Shown here piece after piece: positions 15,920 through 25,199 of a stretch of DNA of 64,000 bases. Source of the DNA: an uncultured Eisenbergiella sp. (lineage in GTDB: Bacteria; Bacillota; Clostridia; Lachnospirales; Lachnospiraceae). Under the pieces are notes generated by a model. It was given only the letters and a program-made list of their open reading frames with translations. It had not been told where the DNA came from and searched no databases. The stretch covers positions 1-64,000 of the forward strand of contig CANQVD010000011.1 in the NCBI GenBank assembly GCA_947627215.1. The letters are read 5' to 3'. Position 1 is the stretch's first letter; every line of letters begins with the position of its first letter. The position numbers and the translations under genes are program-made.

Positions 15920-17172
15920 CGGAACGGATTTATTACGAAGACGCATATCAGGCCGCTTTTGACGCGAGAGTGGAGCGCTGCGAGCCCGCGGAGGGCGGGT
16001 ATGCCCTGATCCTGGACCGGACCGCGTTCTATCCGGAGGGCGGCGGTCAGCCCTGCGATCTGGGCGTGATCATACCGTCGGACATGCCCTGCGGATCGGC
16101 CGCGGACATGCCGGCCGACGAGCTCTGTGAACCGGCCGCGGACGTGCCGGCCGACGGGTCCTGCGGCCCCGCGCGTGTTCTGGACGTGCAGGAAAAGGAC
16201 GGCGAGGTGGTGCATCTGACGGACCGGCCTTTTGCGCCGGGGAGCGCGGTGCGCGGGGAGATCGACTGGGTCCGCCGCCTGACCCATATGCGGGAGCATT
16301 CCGGCGAACACATCCTGTCCGGGATCATTTGCCGTACCTTTGACTGCTCCAATGTCGGCTTTCATATGGGAAAGGATTTCGTGACGGTGGACTTTTCCAG
16401 GCGGCTGACGGAGGAGGAGATCCGCCGGGCACAGCGGATGGCGAATGAAAAGGTGCTGGAGGATGTGGAGATCCGGGCGGAATATCCCGATGCGCAGACG
16501 CTTCGGAGTCTGGAGTACCGCAGCAAAAAAGAACTGACCGGCGACATTCGGATCGTGACGGTGCCTGGAGCGGACTGCTGCGCCTGCTGCGGCACCCATG
16601 TGCGGCGCACGGGAGAGGTGGGCCCTATCTGCGTGACCGGCAGCGAGCATTTCAGGGGAGGTGTTCGCCTGACGGTCCTGATCGGGGAAAAGGCGCTGGC
16701 GGACGGGGAGAAAAAAGCGGACAACATTGCCGCGATCTCCGCGCTGCTTTCGGTGAAGCCGGACAGGACGGCGGAGGCTGTGGAAAAGCTGCAGGAGTCG
16801 ATGAACGCCCTGCGGCTGGAGTACGGAGCGCTGAAAATGCGGCTGCTGGAACAGAAGGTGGAAGCGGTGCGGGACGGACAGGCCGCCTGCGTGCTGTTTG
16901 AACGGGATCTGACGGCCGCGGAGGCGCGGAAGCTGGCCGACCGTCTGCGGGAAAAGACGGGATTCGCGGCCGTATTCTGCGGAGATGATCAGAAGGGATA
17001 TCAGTATGTGATCATCAGCGAGGCGATAGACGTGTCGGCCTTCGGCAGGGAGCTCAACCGGGCTCTGAACGGCCGGGGCGGCGGGCGCAGCCCGATGATC
17101 CAGGGCTCGCTGTGCACGAAGCGGGAAGAAATCGAGATTTTTTTGCGCGGGAAAGGGCTGTTGGAGCTGTGA
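15916..17172 (+). CDS. Alanyl-tRNA editing protein (AlaX type)
   Basis: This 418-residue free-standing editing enzyme hydrolyses Ser- or Gly-mischarged tRNA-Ala. Metal ligands are visible as His128-x3-His132 (HSGEHILSG) and Cys224-x3-His228 (CCGTH). The N-terminal AlaRS-like beta-barrel carries TAFYPEGGGQPCDLG, and a DHHA1-like domain occupies about residues 260-418. Between residues 50 and 82 is an unusual low-complexity insert made of imperfect repeats (DMPCGSAADMPADELCEPA type). The start overlaps the previous stop by 4 bp. Confidence 0.9.
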   Translation: MTERIYYEDAYQAAFDARVERCEPAEGGYALILDRTAFYPEGGGQPCDLGVIIPSDMPCGSAADMPADELCEPAADVPADGSCGPARVLDVQEKDGEVVHLTDRPFAPGSAVRGEIDWVRRLTHMREHSGEHILSGIICRTFDCSNVGFHMGKDFVTVDFSRRLTEEEIRRAQRMANEKVLEDVEIRAEYPDAQTLRSLEYRSKKELTGDIRIVTVPGADCCACCGTHVRRTGEVGPICVTGSEHFRGGVRLTVLIGEKALADGEKKADNIAAISALLSVKPDRTAEAVEKLQESMNALRLEYGALKMRLLEQKVEAVRDGQAACVLFERDLTAAEARKLADRLREKTGFAAVFCGDDQKGYQYVIISEAIDVSAFGRELNRALNGRGGGRSPMIQGSLCTKREEIEIFLRGKGLLEL

Positions 17173-17189
17173 GACCGGAGGAAGCGGGG

Positions 17190-18533
17190 ATGAGAACAGG
17201 AGATTTCAACATCAGAGATTACGGCGCGGTGGGGGACGGCGTGACCAACGACGCGGCGGCCATTCAGCGGGCCATCGACGCGGCCTCCGCGCAGGGCGGC
17301 CGCGTGATCGTTCCGGCGGGGCGCTTTTTGAGCGGGACGCTGGTCCTGAAGAGCCATATCGATTTTCATCTGGAAAAGGGTGCGGTGCTGGTCAGCAGCC
17401 TGGCGGAGGCGGATATTCTGGATTTCGCGAAGCTGTTCGACGATGATAACGACTGTACGGGCTGGGACGGCGGCTGTTTTCTTTTCGCCTGTCACGAAAA
17501 GGACATCACCATCTCCGGCGGGGGAACGATCTACGGACAGGGCGACAGGGTGTTTTTTGACGACGATGCGGACGGCGGGGCGCACGAATGTCCCCTGCGG
17601 GCGGCGGCCTTCCGGCCCCGCACCACGTTCCTGGAGGATGTGGAGAACCTGACGGTCCGGGACATCACGATCCGGGACGCCGCATTCTGGACGCTGCACA
17701 TGGCCGGCTGCCGGCATGTGCTGGTGAAGGATATCCGTATTCTGAACGATATCCGGGGCGCGAACAACGACGGTATCGATCCGGACTGCTGTCAGGACGT
17801 GATCATCAGCGGCTGTCTGGTGAAGACCGGGGACGATGCCATCGTGATCAAAAGCACCGGGCCGATGGCGAAGCGCTACGGCGGCAGTGAAAATATCACG
17901 ATCACCAACTGCATTCTGTATTCCCGGGATTCGGGGCTGAAGATCGGCACGGAGACCTGCGGAGACATCCGGCATATCCTGCTTGGCGACTGCGTGATCC
18001 GGGACTGTTCCCGGGGCGTGGGCATCTGGGTGCGGGACGGCGCGGTGGTGGAGGACGTGCATGTGCATCATATCACCGGCAGCGTGCGCAAATACGCGGA
18101 CGGAATGCGCCCGTCCGGACCGGCCATGTGGTGGGGCAACGGGGAACCGATTTTCATAGATGCCACTTATCGGAATGCGGAACACCGGTATGCGGGGAAG
18201 ATCCGGGACATCACCTTTGACCATATTTATATGAAAGCGGAGTCCAGCATGTTCGTGGGCGGAGAGGCGGATGCCCGGGTGGAAAATATTTCTCTGACGG
18301 ATCTGCAGATCACTCTGTGCGCGCAGGGGACGCAGAAAAGCGGCTGGTTCGACGAGCAGCCCTCCGAGCGCGGCGTCTACCCGCACGCGATCCCGGCGCT
18401 GTACGCCAGATGTGTGGATGGCCTGCGCGCGCAGGGGCGGGTGAGGTTCGATTCCCCCTACAGTGCGGAGCGCAACGGGCTTTTCCAGGCGGAGGACTGC
18501 ACGGAGACGGATGTCCTGCTGGAAGAGCGTTGA
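17190..18533 (+). CDS. GH28 polygalacturonase-like glycosidase
   Basis: This 447-residue parallel beta-helix enzyme belongs to glycoside hydrolase family 28, which cleaves polygalacturonan or related pectic chains. The N-terminal DYGAVGDGVTNDAAAIQRAI is the pectate-lyase-superfamily signature. Catalytic acids sit in NNDGIDPD (about 191-198) and TGDDAIVIKS (about 213-222), followed by RGVGIWVRDG. No signal peptide is present, suggesting intracellular action on imported oligosaccharides. GGAGGAAGCGGGG precedes ATG 17190. It follows the alanyl-tRNA editing gene by 17 bp. Confidence 0.9.
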   Translation: MRTGDFNIRDYGAVGDGVTNDAAAIQRAIDAASAQGGRVIVPAGRFLSGTLVLKSHIDFHLEKGAVLVSSLAEADILDFAKLFDDDNDCTGWDGGCFLFACHEKDITISGGGTIYGQGDRVFFDDDADGGAHECPLRAAAFRPRTTFLEDVENLTVRDITIRDAAFWTLHMAGCRHVLVKDIRILNDIRGANNDGIDPDCCQDVIISGCLVKTGDDAIVIKSTGPMAKRYGGSENITITNCILYSRDSGLKIGTETCGDIRHILLGDCVIRDCSRGVGIWVRDGAVVEDVHVHHITGSVRKYADGMRPSGPAMWWGNGEPIFIDATYRNAEHRYAGKIRDITFDHIYMKAESSMFVGGEADARVENISLTDLQITLCAQGTQKSGWFDEQPSERGVYPHAIPALYARCVDGLRAQGRVRFDSPYSAERNGLFQAEDCTETDVLLEER

Positions 18534-18646
18534 AAGAACCCGATAACTTTGAAAGGAACGGTTTCTCTGATGAGTAAATAATATGCCGGAAGAAGCATCC
18601 TGAGGTATCTCCTTTGCGTCATGATCGGCAAAAGGAGGAGATTGCG

Positions 18647-19366
18647 ATGAAAAGACAGATCACAGCAGTTCTTTTGGCGGGAATGCTGCTGTTCGCGGGA
18701 TGCGGGAACGGTACGGCAGATGAAGCGGGAGTGTCCGGAGCACCCGGCGTCTTCGGGGGAAGCGGCACGGAAAGCATGACAGAAGAAGGAGATGGGATTT
18801 TTCCCGGCGTCGCCTGCGAAGTGGAACCGGAAACAGATACGGCGGCTGTCGGTGCTGCGGAAACGGAGATCGGCCTGATCAGCCTGCCGGATGCGGACAC
18901 AGCGTCCGTTTGCGTGCCGGACAGGATTTCCTATATTTATGAGGGCTTCTGCAGCATGAGCCTGGCGCTGCCGGAAGGCTGGGCGTATCGGGACGAACCG
19001 GCGGAATCGGAACCGTCCGACGCAGGAGAGCCGGATGAGGAAAAAACGCCTGCGTTCCGGTATGGGATCCGGTTCTGGGCGGAGGACTTCCCGGAGGATA
19101 CATTCGGGCTGTATTATTATCCGGACAGGATCGGCATGTGCGGGACCGGCGTGACCATTGAACCCGTGGCGTTTGCGAATGGACTGACCGGCACCAGCTA
19201 CACGGAGCAGATCTCGGGCGGCCTGTGGCGCACCGTCATCTATGACCGGCCGGACGATTTCGTCGGTTCCGTCGTGCTGGAATACGCCGGCGTTTCAGAG
19301 AGTATGCTCGCGGCGCACGAGGCCCAGTTGGAGGAAATCCTGGAAAGCATCCAAATCGGTGGATGA
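18647..19366 (+). CDS. Putative lipoprotein
   Basis: This 239-residue protein starts with a lipoprotein signal peptide (KRQITAVLLAGMLLFAGC, Cys at residue 18) and an acidic, Gly/Ala-rich linker. A compact C-terminal domain (about 95-239) contains GYTEQISGG-like and YDRPDDFVGSVVLEY segments. No known enzyme motif is visible, so it may be a surface-anchored binding or sensor protein. AAAAGGAGGAGATTGCG precedes ATG 18647. It is followed by the palindromic repeat at 19425. Confidence 0.75.
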   Translation: MKRQITAVLLAGMLLFAGCGNGTADEAGVSGAPGVFGGSGTESMTEEGDGIFPGVACEVEPETDTAAVGAAETEIGLISLPDADTASVCVPDRISYIYEGFCSMSLALPEGWAYRDEPAESEPSDAGEPDEEKTPAFRYGIRFWAEDFPEDTFGLYYYPDRIGMCGTGVTIEPVAFANGLTGTSYTEQISGGLWRTVIYDRPDDFVGSVVLEYAGVSESMLAAHEAQLEEILESIQIGG

Positions 19367-19774
19367 GGCGCGACGCTTTACAGAGGATGACCCTGCAGGT
19401 TCTGGCACGACGTCAGCCAACCCAGGCGCCCTATGGGAACAGCCCCGCCGGAAGGACGGCCCGCCGCAGGGTTGCATTCCTTTTCCGGACACGCTCGCGC
19501 TCGGAGAAAAACGCAGCGGTGCTAAGCTCAGCTTCGCCCAATGGGCTCGCTTCGCTAACCACCGGCGTTTTTCTACGGTCCGGGAAAATGGAATGCCTCC
19601 CTGCGGCGGGCCGTCCTTCCGGCGGGGCTGTTCCCATAGGGCGCCCGGACAGGTTGATATCGCAGAGCCCGATCCTGCCGTTTAGCCTTGTCAATTCCGT
19701 GCGGAAACTTTATAATGGAATAAACGGCGAAGGGACAGAGGCCGTGACGGAAAAACGTGAAGGGGGGATGTGGA
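19367..19774. other. Intergenic region filled by palindrome
   Basis: About 400 bp dominated by the palindrome at 19425-19645. No gene is supported; open frames here arise from the inverted repeat. Confidence 0.6.
19425..19645. repeat. Long palindrome, type A copy 1
   Basis: The outer arms 19425-19471 and 19599-19645 are perfect 47-bp inverted repeats. The inner 127 bp is an imperfect stem (GCATTCCTTTTCCGGA side pairing with TCCGGGAAAATGGAATGC). This core recurs almost unchanged at 45973-46104, while the outer arms there are different. It carries no coding content. Confidence 0.9.
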
Positions 19775-20602
19775 TTGGGTGAAGAACTGAGCCTGGAGGC
19801 GCTGTATGAAGGGATCGGCCTGCAGGAGGAGATGCGGGTGCGTCTGCGCGGGATGGAAAAGACGTTTCCGATGGCGGAATACGAAGCGGAGCTGAACGCT
19901 CTGACGGACTCGGATGCGGCGGAGGGGACGATGGAAAAGCTGTTGGACCGCCTGGGGGAGGATCCGGGGCATGTGCGGATGCTGCTGTGCTATCTGGAGG
20001 CCGCATGTCGGGTATATGGGAAATACCGGACGGCGGGCATGGAGGACAGGGTCTTTTTCGATACGATGAAGGTGTTCTCCAGGTTCATCGGGGAATGCAG
20101 GCGCAAGACCGGCAGATACGATTATGACCGGGTGTGGTGGAACTGGCGTCAGGTCAGCATGCGGCTGTTTCGGCTGGGAGAGCTGGAATACGAGCTGGGG
20201 CAGGATGGACAGCGGAAGGTGATGGCGGTCCATATTCCGTCGGACGCCCGCTTTGATGCGGCGTCGGTGGATGCGTCCCTGCAGGCGGCACGGGACTTTT
20301 TTGCGCGGTTCATGCCGGAATGGGCGGACTGTCCGTATCGCTGTCATTCCTGGCTGTTATCCCCGCTGCTGCGGGAGCTGCTGGGGCCGGATTCCAATAT
20401 CCTCCGGTTTCAGAGCCGGTTCGAGATCGTGCGCGTGGATGAGGACGACAGGGGCTTTCTGCAGTGGATCTACGATGTGCCGGATGTGAATAACGTGGAT
20501 TTCTCTGGCCTGCAGGAGGACACGTCTCTGCGCCGGGCTGTGAAGGAAGCGCTTTTGCAGGGAAAGTCGGTGGGCGCCGCGGTGGGGTATCTGCGCGGGT
20601 GA
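19775..20602 (+). CDS. Acyltransferase-like protein (GNAT C-terminal type)
   Basis: This roughly 275-residue protein has an all-helical N-terminal half (about 1-125) and a C-terminal half containing PYRCHSWLLSPLLRELLGPD and ILRFQSRFEIVRVDEDDRG. The pattern is that of the DUF5596/GNAT_C pair found in Firmicutes proteins annotated as acyltransferase-domain proteins. The substrate is unknown. The start is probably TTG 19775 after AAGGGGGGATGTGGA; GTG 19757 is possible but poorly spaced. It precedes beta-mannosidase by 75 bp in the same direction. Confidence 0.75.
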   Translation: MGEELSLEALYEGIGLQEEMRVRLRGMEKTFPMAEYEAELNALTDSDAAEGTMEKLLDRLGEDPGHVRMLLCYLEAACRVYGKYRTAGMEDRVFFDTMKVFSRFIGECRRKTGRYDYDRVWWNWRQVSMRLFRLGELEYELGQDGQRKVMAVHIPSDARFDAASVDASLQAARDFFARFMPEWADCPYRCHSWLLSPLLRELLGPDSNILRFQSRFEIVRVDEDDRGFLQWIYDVPDVNNVDFSGLQEDTSLRRAVKEALLQGKSVGAAVGYLRG

Positions 20603-20677
20603 ATGCGTCCTGCGGATTCCCGGCATAAATCGGCGGACAATGTTCGGAGGAAAGGGTCGGAAAACAGGAGGGAGAAT

Positions 20678-23098
20678 ATGAAACAGATCGCACTGGGCCA
20701 GTGGTATGCGGTAGGGACGTTGCCTTATCAGGCCGATTTTTCCAGACATCTGCAGCTCGGGGTCATGATCCCCAATCAGACGAAGTGGTTCCCGGCCGCG
20801 GTGCCGGGGAGCGTATACCGGGATCTTCTGGCCGCCGGGCTGATCGAGGATCCCTATTACGGGGAGAACAGCCTGCACTGTGAGTGGGTGGCGAACCGCT
20901 GGTGGGTGTACCGCACCTCGTTTTTCCTGCAGAAGGAGGACCTGGAGGATACGCTGAAGCTGACGTTTTGCGGCATCGACTATTCCGCCCGGATCTATCT
21001 GAACGGGGTGGACCTGGGACACCATGAGGGCATGTACATTCCCTTCGCAGCCGTTGTGAACGGGGCGGCGGTCGAGGGGGAAAACGTGCTGGTCTGCGTG
21101 CTGGAGCATGCGCCGCAGGCGGATCCGCAGCCGGGCTATACGTCCAGGACCCGCTATCTGAAGGCGCGGTTCAATTATAAATGGGATTTCGCGTGCCGTC
21201 TGGTGAATCTGGGGATCTATGACGAGGTGAAGCTGGAGACCCATCGGGCGCTGAGCGTTTCCCATTTCTTTTTCCGGCCGGTGAAAAAAGAAAACGGCTG
21301 GGCGCTGGCCTGCAGCTTCGAGGCGGATGGGTATCGGAATGCGGATGCCGTTCTGGAGATCAGCGCCGATATCCTGACGGCGGAGGGAACAAAAAACGTC
21401 AGGACCTCGTGTCAGGTAAAGGTGAAGGAGGGGCCGAACGCCTGGGCGGCCACGCTGGAGATGGACGGCGCACAGCCGCTGCTCTGGTGGCCCAACGGAT
21501 ACGGCGCACAGCCGCTGCATGATGTGCGGGCTTCCTTTACCGTGGAGGGCGCCGTGGACGATGCGGTGAGCGCCAGAGTCGGTTTCCGGACGCTGGCCTT
21601 CCGCCATGCCGAGGGCCGGGAGGACGCCCTGCCCTATCTGGTGGAGGTGAACGGAAAACGGATCTATCTGAAGGGAACCAACATGGTCCCCATGGACTGC
21701 ATGACGGGCATTCCGGAGGAGGCCGTGCGGCGCTGCCTGGAGGCGGCCCGGGATGCCAACATCGATTTCCTGCGCATCTGGGGCGGCGGCCATATCGAAA
21801 GCGAGCTGTTTTACCGGCTCTGCGATGAATTCGGCCTGATGGTCCTGCAGGAATTCACCATGTCCAGCTCCGGCTGCGACGATGTGCCCTCCCGCGATCC
21901 GGAATTTCTGGCGCTGCTGGAGCAGGCGGCCCGGCATGCCGTCAAGCAGAAGCGCAATCACGTGTCGCTGATCATGATGAACGGCGGCAACGAGCTGACG
22001 GATCACCGGTATCTGGGCCGGGAGGATCATGAGGGCCATCCGGCCACCTTTGACGAGCCCGCGCTGGCCATGCTGCTGGGGATCGTGACGCAGTTCGCGC
22101 CGGATATCATGATGCTGCCTTCCTCCGCCTCCGGCCCCAACGCGCTGCTGAAGGTCGGCGACCTCGGGAATAATCACGACGTACACGGGCCCTGGAATTA
22201 TGTGGGCGTCTACGATCACTACGATTTTTATAACGGTTCGGACAGCATCGTGCACGGGGAATTCGGCTGCGGCGGGATGAGCAATGAGGAATCCGTCCGT
22301 CGTTTCATGCCGCCGGAGAAGCTGCGGCTGGCCACCTCCGATACGGATCGGATCTGGGCTCACCACAGCGGCGGCTGGGACAGCTATAACGGCCGGGAAC
22401 GGCTGATGTTCGGGGAGCTTTATGACCTGCCTTTTTCCGATTATATCAAGGTGAGCCAGTTCGTGCAGGCGGAGTCGCTGCGGTATTCGCTGGAGGCCAA
22501 CCGCCGCCGCCAGTGGAAAAACGTGGGCCAGATGACCTGGCAGTTCAACGAGCCCTGGCCCAACGTCCAGTGCTCCAATCTGGTGGATTATTACGGCGGG
22601 AAAAAGCTGGCCTGGTATTTTCTGAAGGAAGCGTATGCGGGCGTGATGACCAGCATGCGGTATCATAAGCTGTTTTTCACCGCGGGAGAGACCTTTGAGG
22701 CGTCCCTGCATATCATCAACGACTATGCGGACGCGCCCTATGCGATCGACTGCCGCGTCATCACCTGGCAGGGAAAATTGCTGTACCGGGAGCGCTTTTC
22801 GGGGACCGTCCGGGAGGACGAATCCAGGACCGCGGGCGAGCTGCGGATCGCGCTGCCGGCGGATCTGACCGGCGCGTTCCGCGTGGTGCTGCAGACGGAA
22901 TGCGGCGCTTACAGCGGGGAAAAGGAATATCTGCTCCTGATCGCTGACAAAGAAATTCCGCTCATCCCGTCCGAGCAGGACCGGCGGATGGCGCAGATGG
23001 CCCCGAACCGGCCGAAGAATCCGCAGTTCGACATGCTGCGGGCGGACACCGCGCCGGTGATCGATTACGTGGACAGGATGCGGAAGAGATATCTGTAA
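20678..23098 (+). CDS. GH2 beta-mannosidase
   Basis: This 806-residue enzyme of glycoside hydrolase family 2 (beta-mannosidase group) releases terminal mannose from beta-mannosides such as N-glycan cores or mannan oligomers. The N-terminal sugar-binding domain carries FPAAVPGSVYRDLLAAGLI and the Trp-rich NRWWVYR segment typical of this group. Acid/base Glu439 lies in MMNGGNEL and nucleophile Glu528 in VHGEFGCG. No signal peptide is present, so it acts on imported oligosaccharides. ATG 20678 follows ACAGGAGGGAGAAT. Its end converges with the candidate small RNA and the ABC operon on the other strand. Confidence 0.92.
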   Translation: MKQIALGQWYAVGTLPYQADFSRHLQLGVMIPNQTKWFPAAVPGSVYRDLLAAGLIEDPYYGENSLHCEWVANRWWVYRTSFFLQKEDLEDTLKLTFCGIDYSARIYLNGVDLGHHEGMYIPFAAVVNGAAVEGENVLVCVLEHAPQADPQPGYTSRTRYLKARFNYKWDFACRLVNLGIYDEVKLETHRALSVSHFFFRPVKKENGWALACSFEADGYRNADAVLEISADILTAEGTKNVRTSCQVKVKEGPNAWAATLEMDGAQPLLWWPNGYGAQPLHDVRASFTVEGAVDDAVSARVGFRTLAFRHAEGREDALPYLVEVNGKRIYLKGTNMVPMDCMTGIPEEAVRRCLEAARDANIDFLRIWGGGHIESELFYRLCDEFGLMVLQEFTMSSSGCDDVPSRDPEFLALLEQAARHAVKQKRNHVSLIMMNGGNELTDHRYLGREDHEGHPATFDEPALAMLLGIVTQFAPDIMMLPSSASGPNALLKVGDLGNNHDVHGPWNYVGVYDHYDFYNGSDSIVHGEFGCGGMSNEESVRRFMPPEKLRLATSDTDRIWAHHSGGWDSYNGRERLMFGELYDLPFSDYIKVSQFVQAESLRYSLEANRRRQWKNVGQMTWQFNEPWPNVQCSNLVDYYGGKKLAWYFLKEAYAGVMTSMRYHKLFFTAGETFEASLHIINDYADAPYAIDCRVITWQGKLLYRERFSGTVREDESRTAGELRIALPADLTGAFRVVLQTECGAYSGEKEYLLLIADKEIPLIPSEQDRRMAQMAPNRPKNPQFDMLRADTAPVIDYVDRMRKRYL

Positions 23099-23114
23099 TG
23101 TCTGAAAGCTACAT

Positions 23115-23207
23115 AGAAAAACCACCCCAAAACTTTGACCAGAAGCGGGGTGGAATTTCCATTTTGCTATTGGGTCAACCCACCTTGTGGGCGGTTGTTC
23201 CTCTACG
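23115..23207 (-). ncRNA. Candidate small RNA with own promoter and terminator
   Basis: On the minus strand an extended -10 promoter (TTGCAA 23241-23236, 17 bp, TGG-TATAGT with the -10 at 23218-23213) is followed after about 92 nt by a terminator hairpin (CCACCCC/GGGGTGG, 23153-23122) and TTTTTCT. A second small hairpin (CCCAC AAG GTGGG) lies in between. No start codon with ribosome site is present. It lies between two convergent coding regions, which fits an independent transcript. No known RNA family was recognised. Confidence 0.6.
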
Positions 23208-23256
23208 TTTTCACTATACCATATTAGGTATTTTTTTGCAAGTTTTTTTGACGGCG

Positions 23257-23294
23257 CATCCAGGCAACTCTTGAAGGCACATCCAGGCAACTCT
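23257..23294. repeat. 15-bp direct repeat
   Basis: CATCCAGGCAACTCT occurs at 23257-23271 and 23280-23294, the second copy ending at the stop codon of the ABC permease gene. It may be a small tandem duplication. Confidence 0.7.
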
Positions 23295-24499
23295 CACCGC
23301 CCGCTCACCTGATACCGGCTCCACGCCCTGCGCCCGGCCAGGGAGAACAGGACGGCAAAGACCGCGTACACCGGCAGCGCCAGTTGCCACAGGGTCAGGT
23401 AGGAGCCGAAGAACGGCGTCAGATAGGTGCTGAGCACGCCCCAGACGCTGACCATGTTGGAGGGCAGCAGGTCGAAAAGCTGACAGGCCAGCCGGTATTC
23501 CTCCGGAATGTTCAGGAACATGGTCATCAGGATCAGTCCCGCGTTGACGGAGAGCGCGCCGATGCTGCTGTTTAAGGCCGCGGACAGCAGCATGACGAAG
23601 GCGGCGGTGACGGCGGAGGCGGCCAGCAGCAGCGCGGAAAGGATCAGGAGCAGTTGCCCCGCGCACAGGGACATGGAGGAGCGCCAACTGGCGAACTGGA
23701 TGGGCGCGGAAAAGCCGTCAAAGCCATAAAGGGAAAGGCCGGTCAGGATCATGAGAAGATCCAGAAGCGCGGCGCAGAGGAGGGCATAGCTGACGCCCGC
23801 CAGGATCTTGGCACGGTAAAGCTCCTTTTTCCCCAGAGAGCTGCTCAGCAGGAGCTGGTCGGTGCGCCGGGTGTGCTCATCTGAGAAGATGCCGGACAGG
23901 CAGATGGCGATCAGGAGGAAGATCTCCAGCCCGAGGGTGTAAAAGCAGGAACCCAGCGTCCAGTAGCCTTCGGCGTATCGGAAAACGAAAGGCTTCGGCA
24001 GGCGCGCGTCCTGTTCCAGCCAGTAGGACTGCTCCTTTTCGCTCAGATGGCGCAGGCTGTTTTTCACATTTTCCAGCCGTGCGGCGTAGAGGGCGTCCTC
24101 GTCCGCTTCCCATTCCTGCATTTCACTCAGATCGGAAAACCCCAGGATGCTGTCGGCAAACTGAAAAACGGCGCTGTAGGGCCTGGCCCAGGTCTGATAT
24201 TCCTTCGTCATGGAATAGCGGTCCCGGTTCAGCGGGATCTTTCGGTAGGCCTCCTGCATTTCCAAAAGGAGCGTTTGGTTGATGGGACGCCCGTTCAGGG
24301 CCCGGGCATAGGCCGAGTCCTTCCGCATGGCTTCATAATGGGATTCCAGGACCGTTCCGTCCACATAGCTCTGCCCGAACAGAGGGGAGGCTACGGTGAG
24401 CAGGGAGACGGCCAGGATCACGGCCAGGGTGATCCACTGCAGCTTCCGGTTCAGGATCTTGCGGAATTCATATCGATATAAGGTCATCAGATTACGCAT
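23294..24499 (-). CDS. ABC-type permease (large)
   Basis: This 401-residue membrane protein has an N-terminal basic MRNLMTLYRYEFRKILNRK, one membrane helix near 22-42, a long extracytoplasmic helical domain (about 45-175) and a cluster of five to six helices (about 178-395). This is the layout of ABC-2 permeases that export peptides or lipids. It overlaps the ATPase gene by 8 bp and is last in the sigma/ABC operon. Confidence 0.85.
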   Translation of the reverse strand: MRNLMTLYRYEFRKILNRKLQWITLAVILAVSLLTVASPLFGQSYVDGTVLESHYEAMRKDSAYARALNGRPINQTLLLEMQEAYRKIPLNRDRYSMTKEYQTWARPYSAVFQFADSILGFSDLSEMQEWEADEDALYAARLENVKNSLRHLSEKEQSYWLEQDARLPKPFVFRYAEGYWTLGSCFYTLGLEIFLLIAICLSGIFSDEHTRRTDQLLLSSSLGKKELYRAKILAGVSYALLCAALLDLLMILTGLSLYGFDGFSAPIQFASWRSSMSLCAGQLLLILSALLLAASAVTAAFVMLLSAALNSSIGALSVNAGLILMTMFLNIPEEYRLACQLFDLLPSNMVSVWGVLSTYLTPFFGSYLTLWQLALPVYAVFAVLFSLAGRRAWSRYQVSGR

Positions 24500-25199
24500 G
24501 TTCTGTCTCCTCTCCGAACAGTTCCAGATAAAAAGCCTCCAGTTCTTCTTCGCCTTTTTCCCATTTTCCCGAAAAACAGATCTGCCCTTCCTTCATGATC
24601 AGAACGGTGTCCGCGATGTGGACGATATCGGAAACGATATGGGTGGAAAGCAGGACGATGCTGCGTTTGCCCAGCTCGGCGATCAGATTGCGGAACCGCA
24701 CCCGCTCCCTGGGGTCCAGACCGGCGGTGGGTTCGTCCAGCACCAGCAGCTCGGGATCGTTCAGCAGCGCCTGCGCGATGCCCAGCCGCTGCTTCATGCC
24801 GCCGGAATAGGTTTTGATCTTTTTGTCCGCGTCGTGCTCCAGGGAAACCAGCGCCAGCAGCTTCTCCGCTTTTCTGCGGGCGGCGGCTTTGGGCAGTCCC
24901 TTCAGCGCGGCCAGATAGAGCAGGAAGTCCCGGCCCGTGAATTCCGGATAATAGCCGAAATCCTGCGGCAGATACCCCAGCTTTTCCCGGTACTGCTCCG
25001 AAGAGACGTCCACGCCGTCCAGCGTGACGGAGCCGCCAGTGGGCTTCAGGATCCCGCAGAGCATGCGCATGAGCGTGGTCTTTCCCGCGCCGTTGGCGCC
25101 CAGCAGGCCGCAGACGCCCTGATGCAGCGTCAGGGAGGTGCGGTCCACCGCGATCTTGTTCTGATATTGCTTTGAGATTCTGTCTATGACAAGTTCCAT
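24492..25199 (-). CDS. ABC transporter ATP-binding protein
   Basis: This 235-residue ATPase has Walker A GANGAGKTT (about 35-43), a Q-loop near YLPQDFGYYPEF, a signature YSGGMKQRL, Walker B LLVLDEP and a switch His in LLSTHIVSD. It resembles ATPases of bacitracin/lantibiotic-type and antimicrobial-peptide transporters. It overlaps both neighbours (16 bp with the upstream membrane protein, 8 bp with the downstream permease), implying a tightly coupled operon. Confidence 0.92.
   Translation of the reverse strand: MELVIDRISKQYQNKIAVDRTSLTLHQGVCGLLGANGAGKTTLMRMLCGILKPTGGSVTLDGVDVSSEQYREKLGYLPQDFGYYPEFTGRDFLLYLAALKGLPKAAARRKAEKLLALVSLEHDADKKIKTYSGGMKQRLGIAQALLNDPELLVLDEPTAGLDPRERVRFRNLIAELGKRSIVLLSTHIVSDIVHIADTVLIMKEGQICFSGKWEKGEEELEAFYLELFGEETEHA

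Noticed and set aside
20357-23290. Long minus-strand open frame opposite beta-mannosidase.
   Set aside because: It is antisense to a clear GH2 enzyme, its product is His/Pro/Arg-rich with no motif, and it would run through the candidate small RNA.
23099-23293. IS remnant between beta-mannosidase and ABC permease.
   Set aside because: No transposase fragment or terminal repeats; promoter plus terminator better fit a small RNA.
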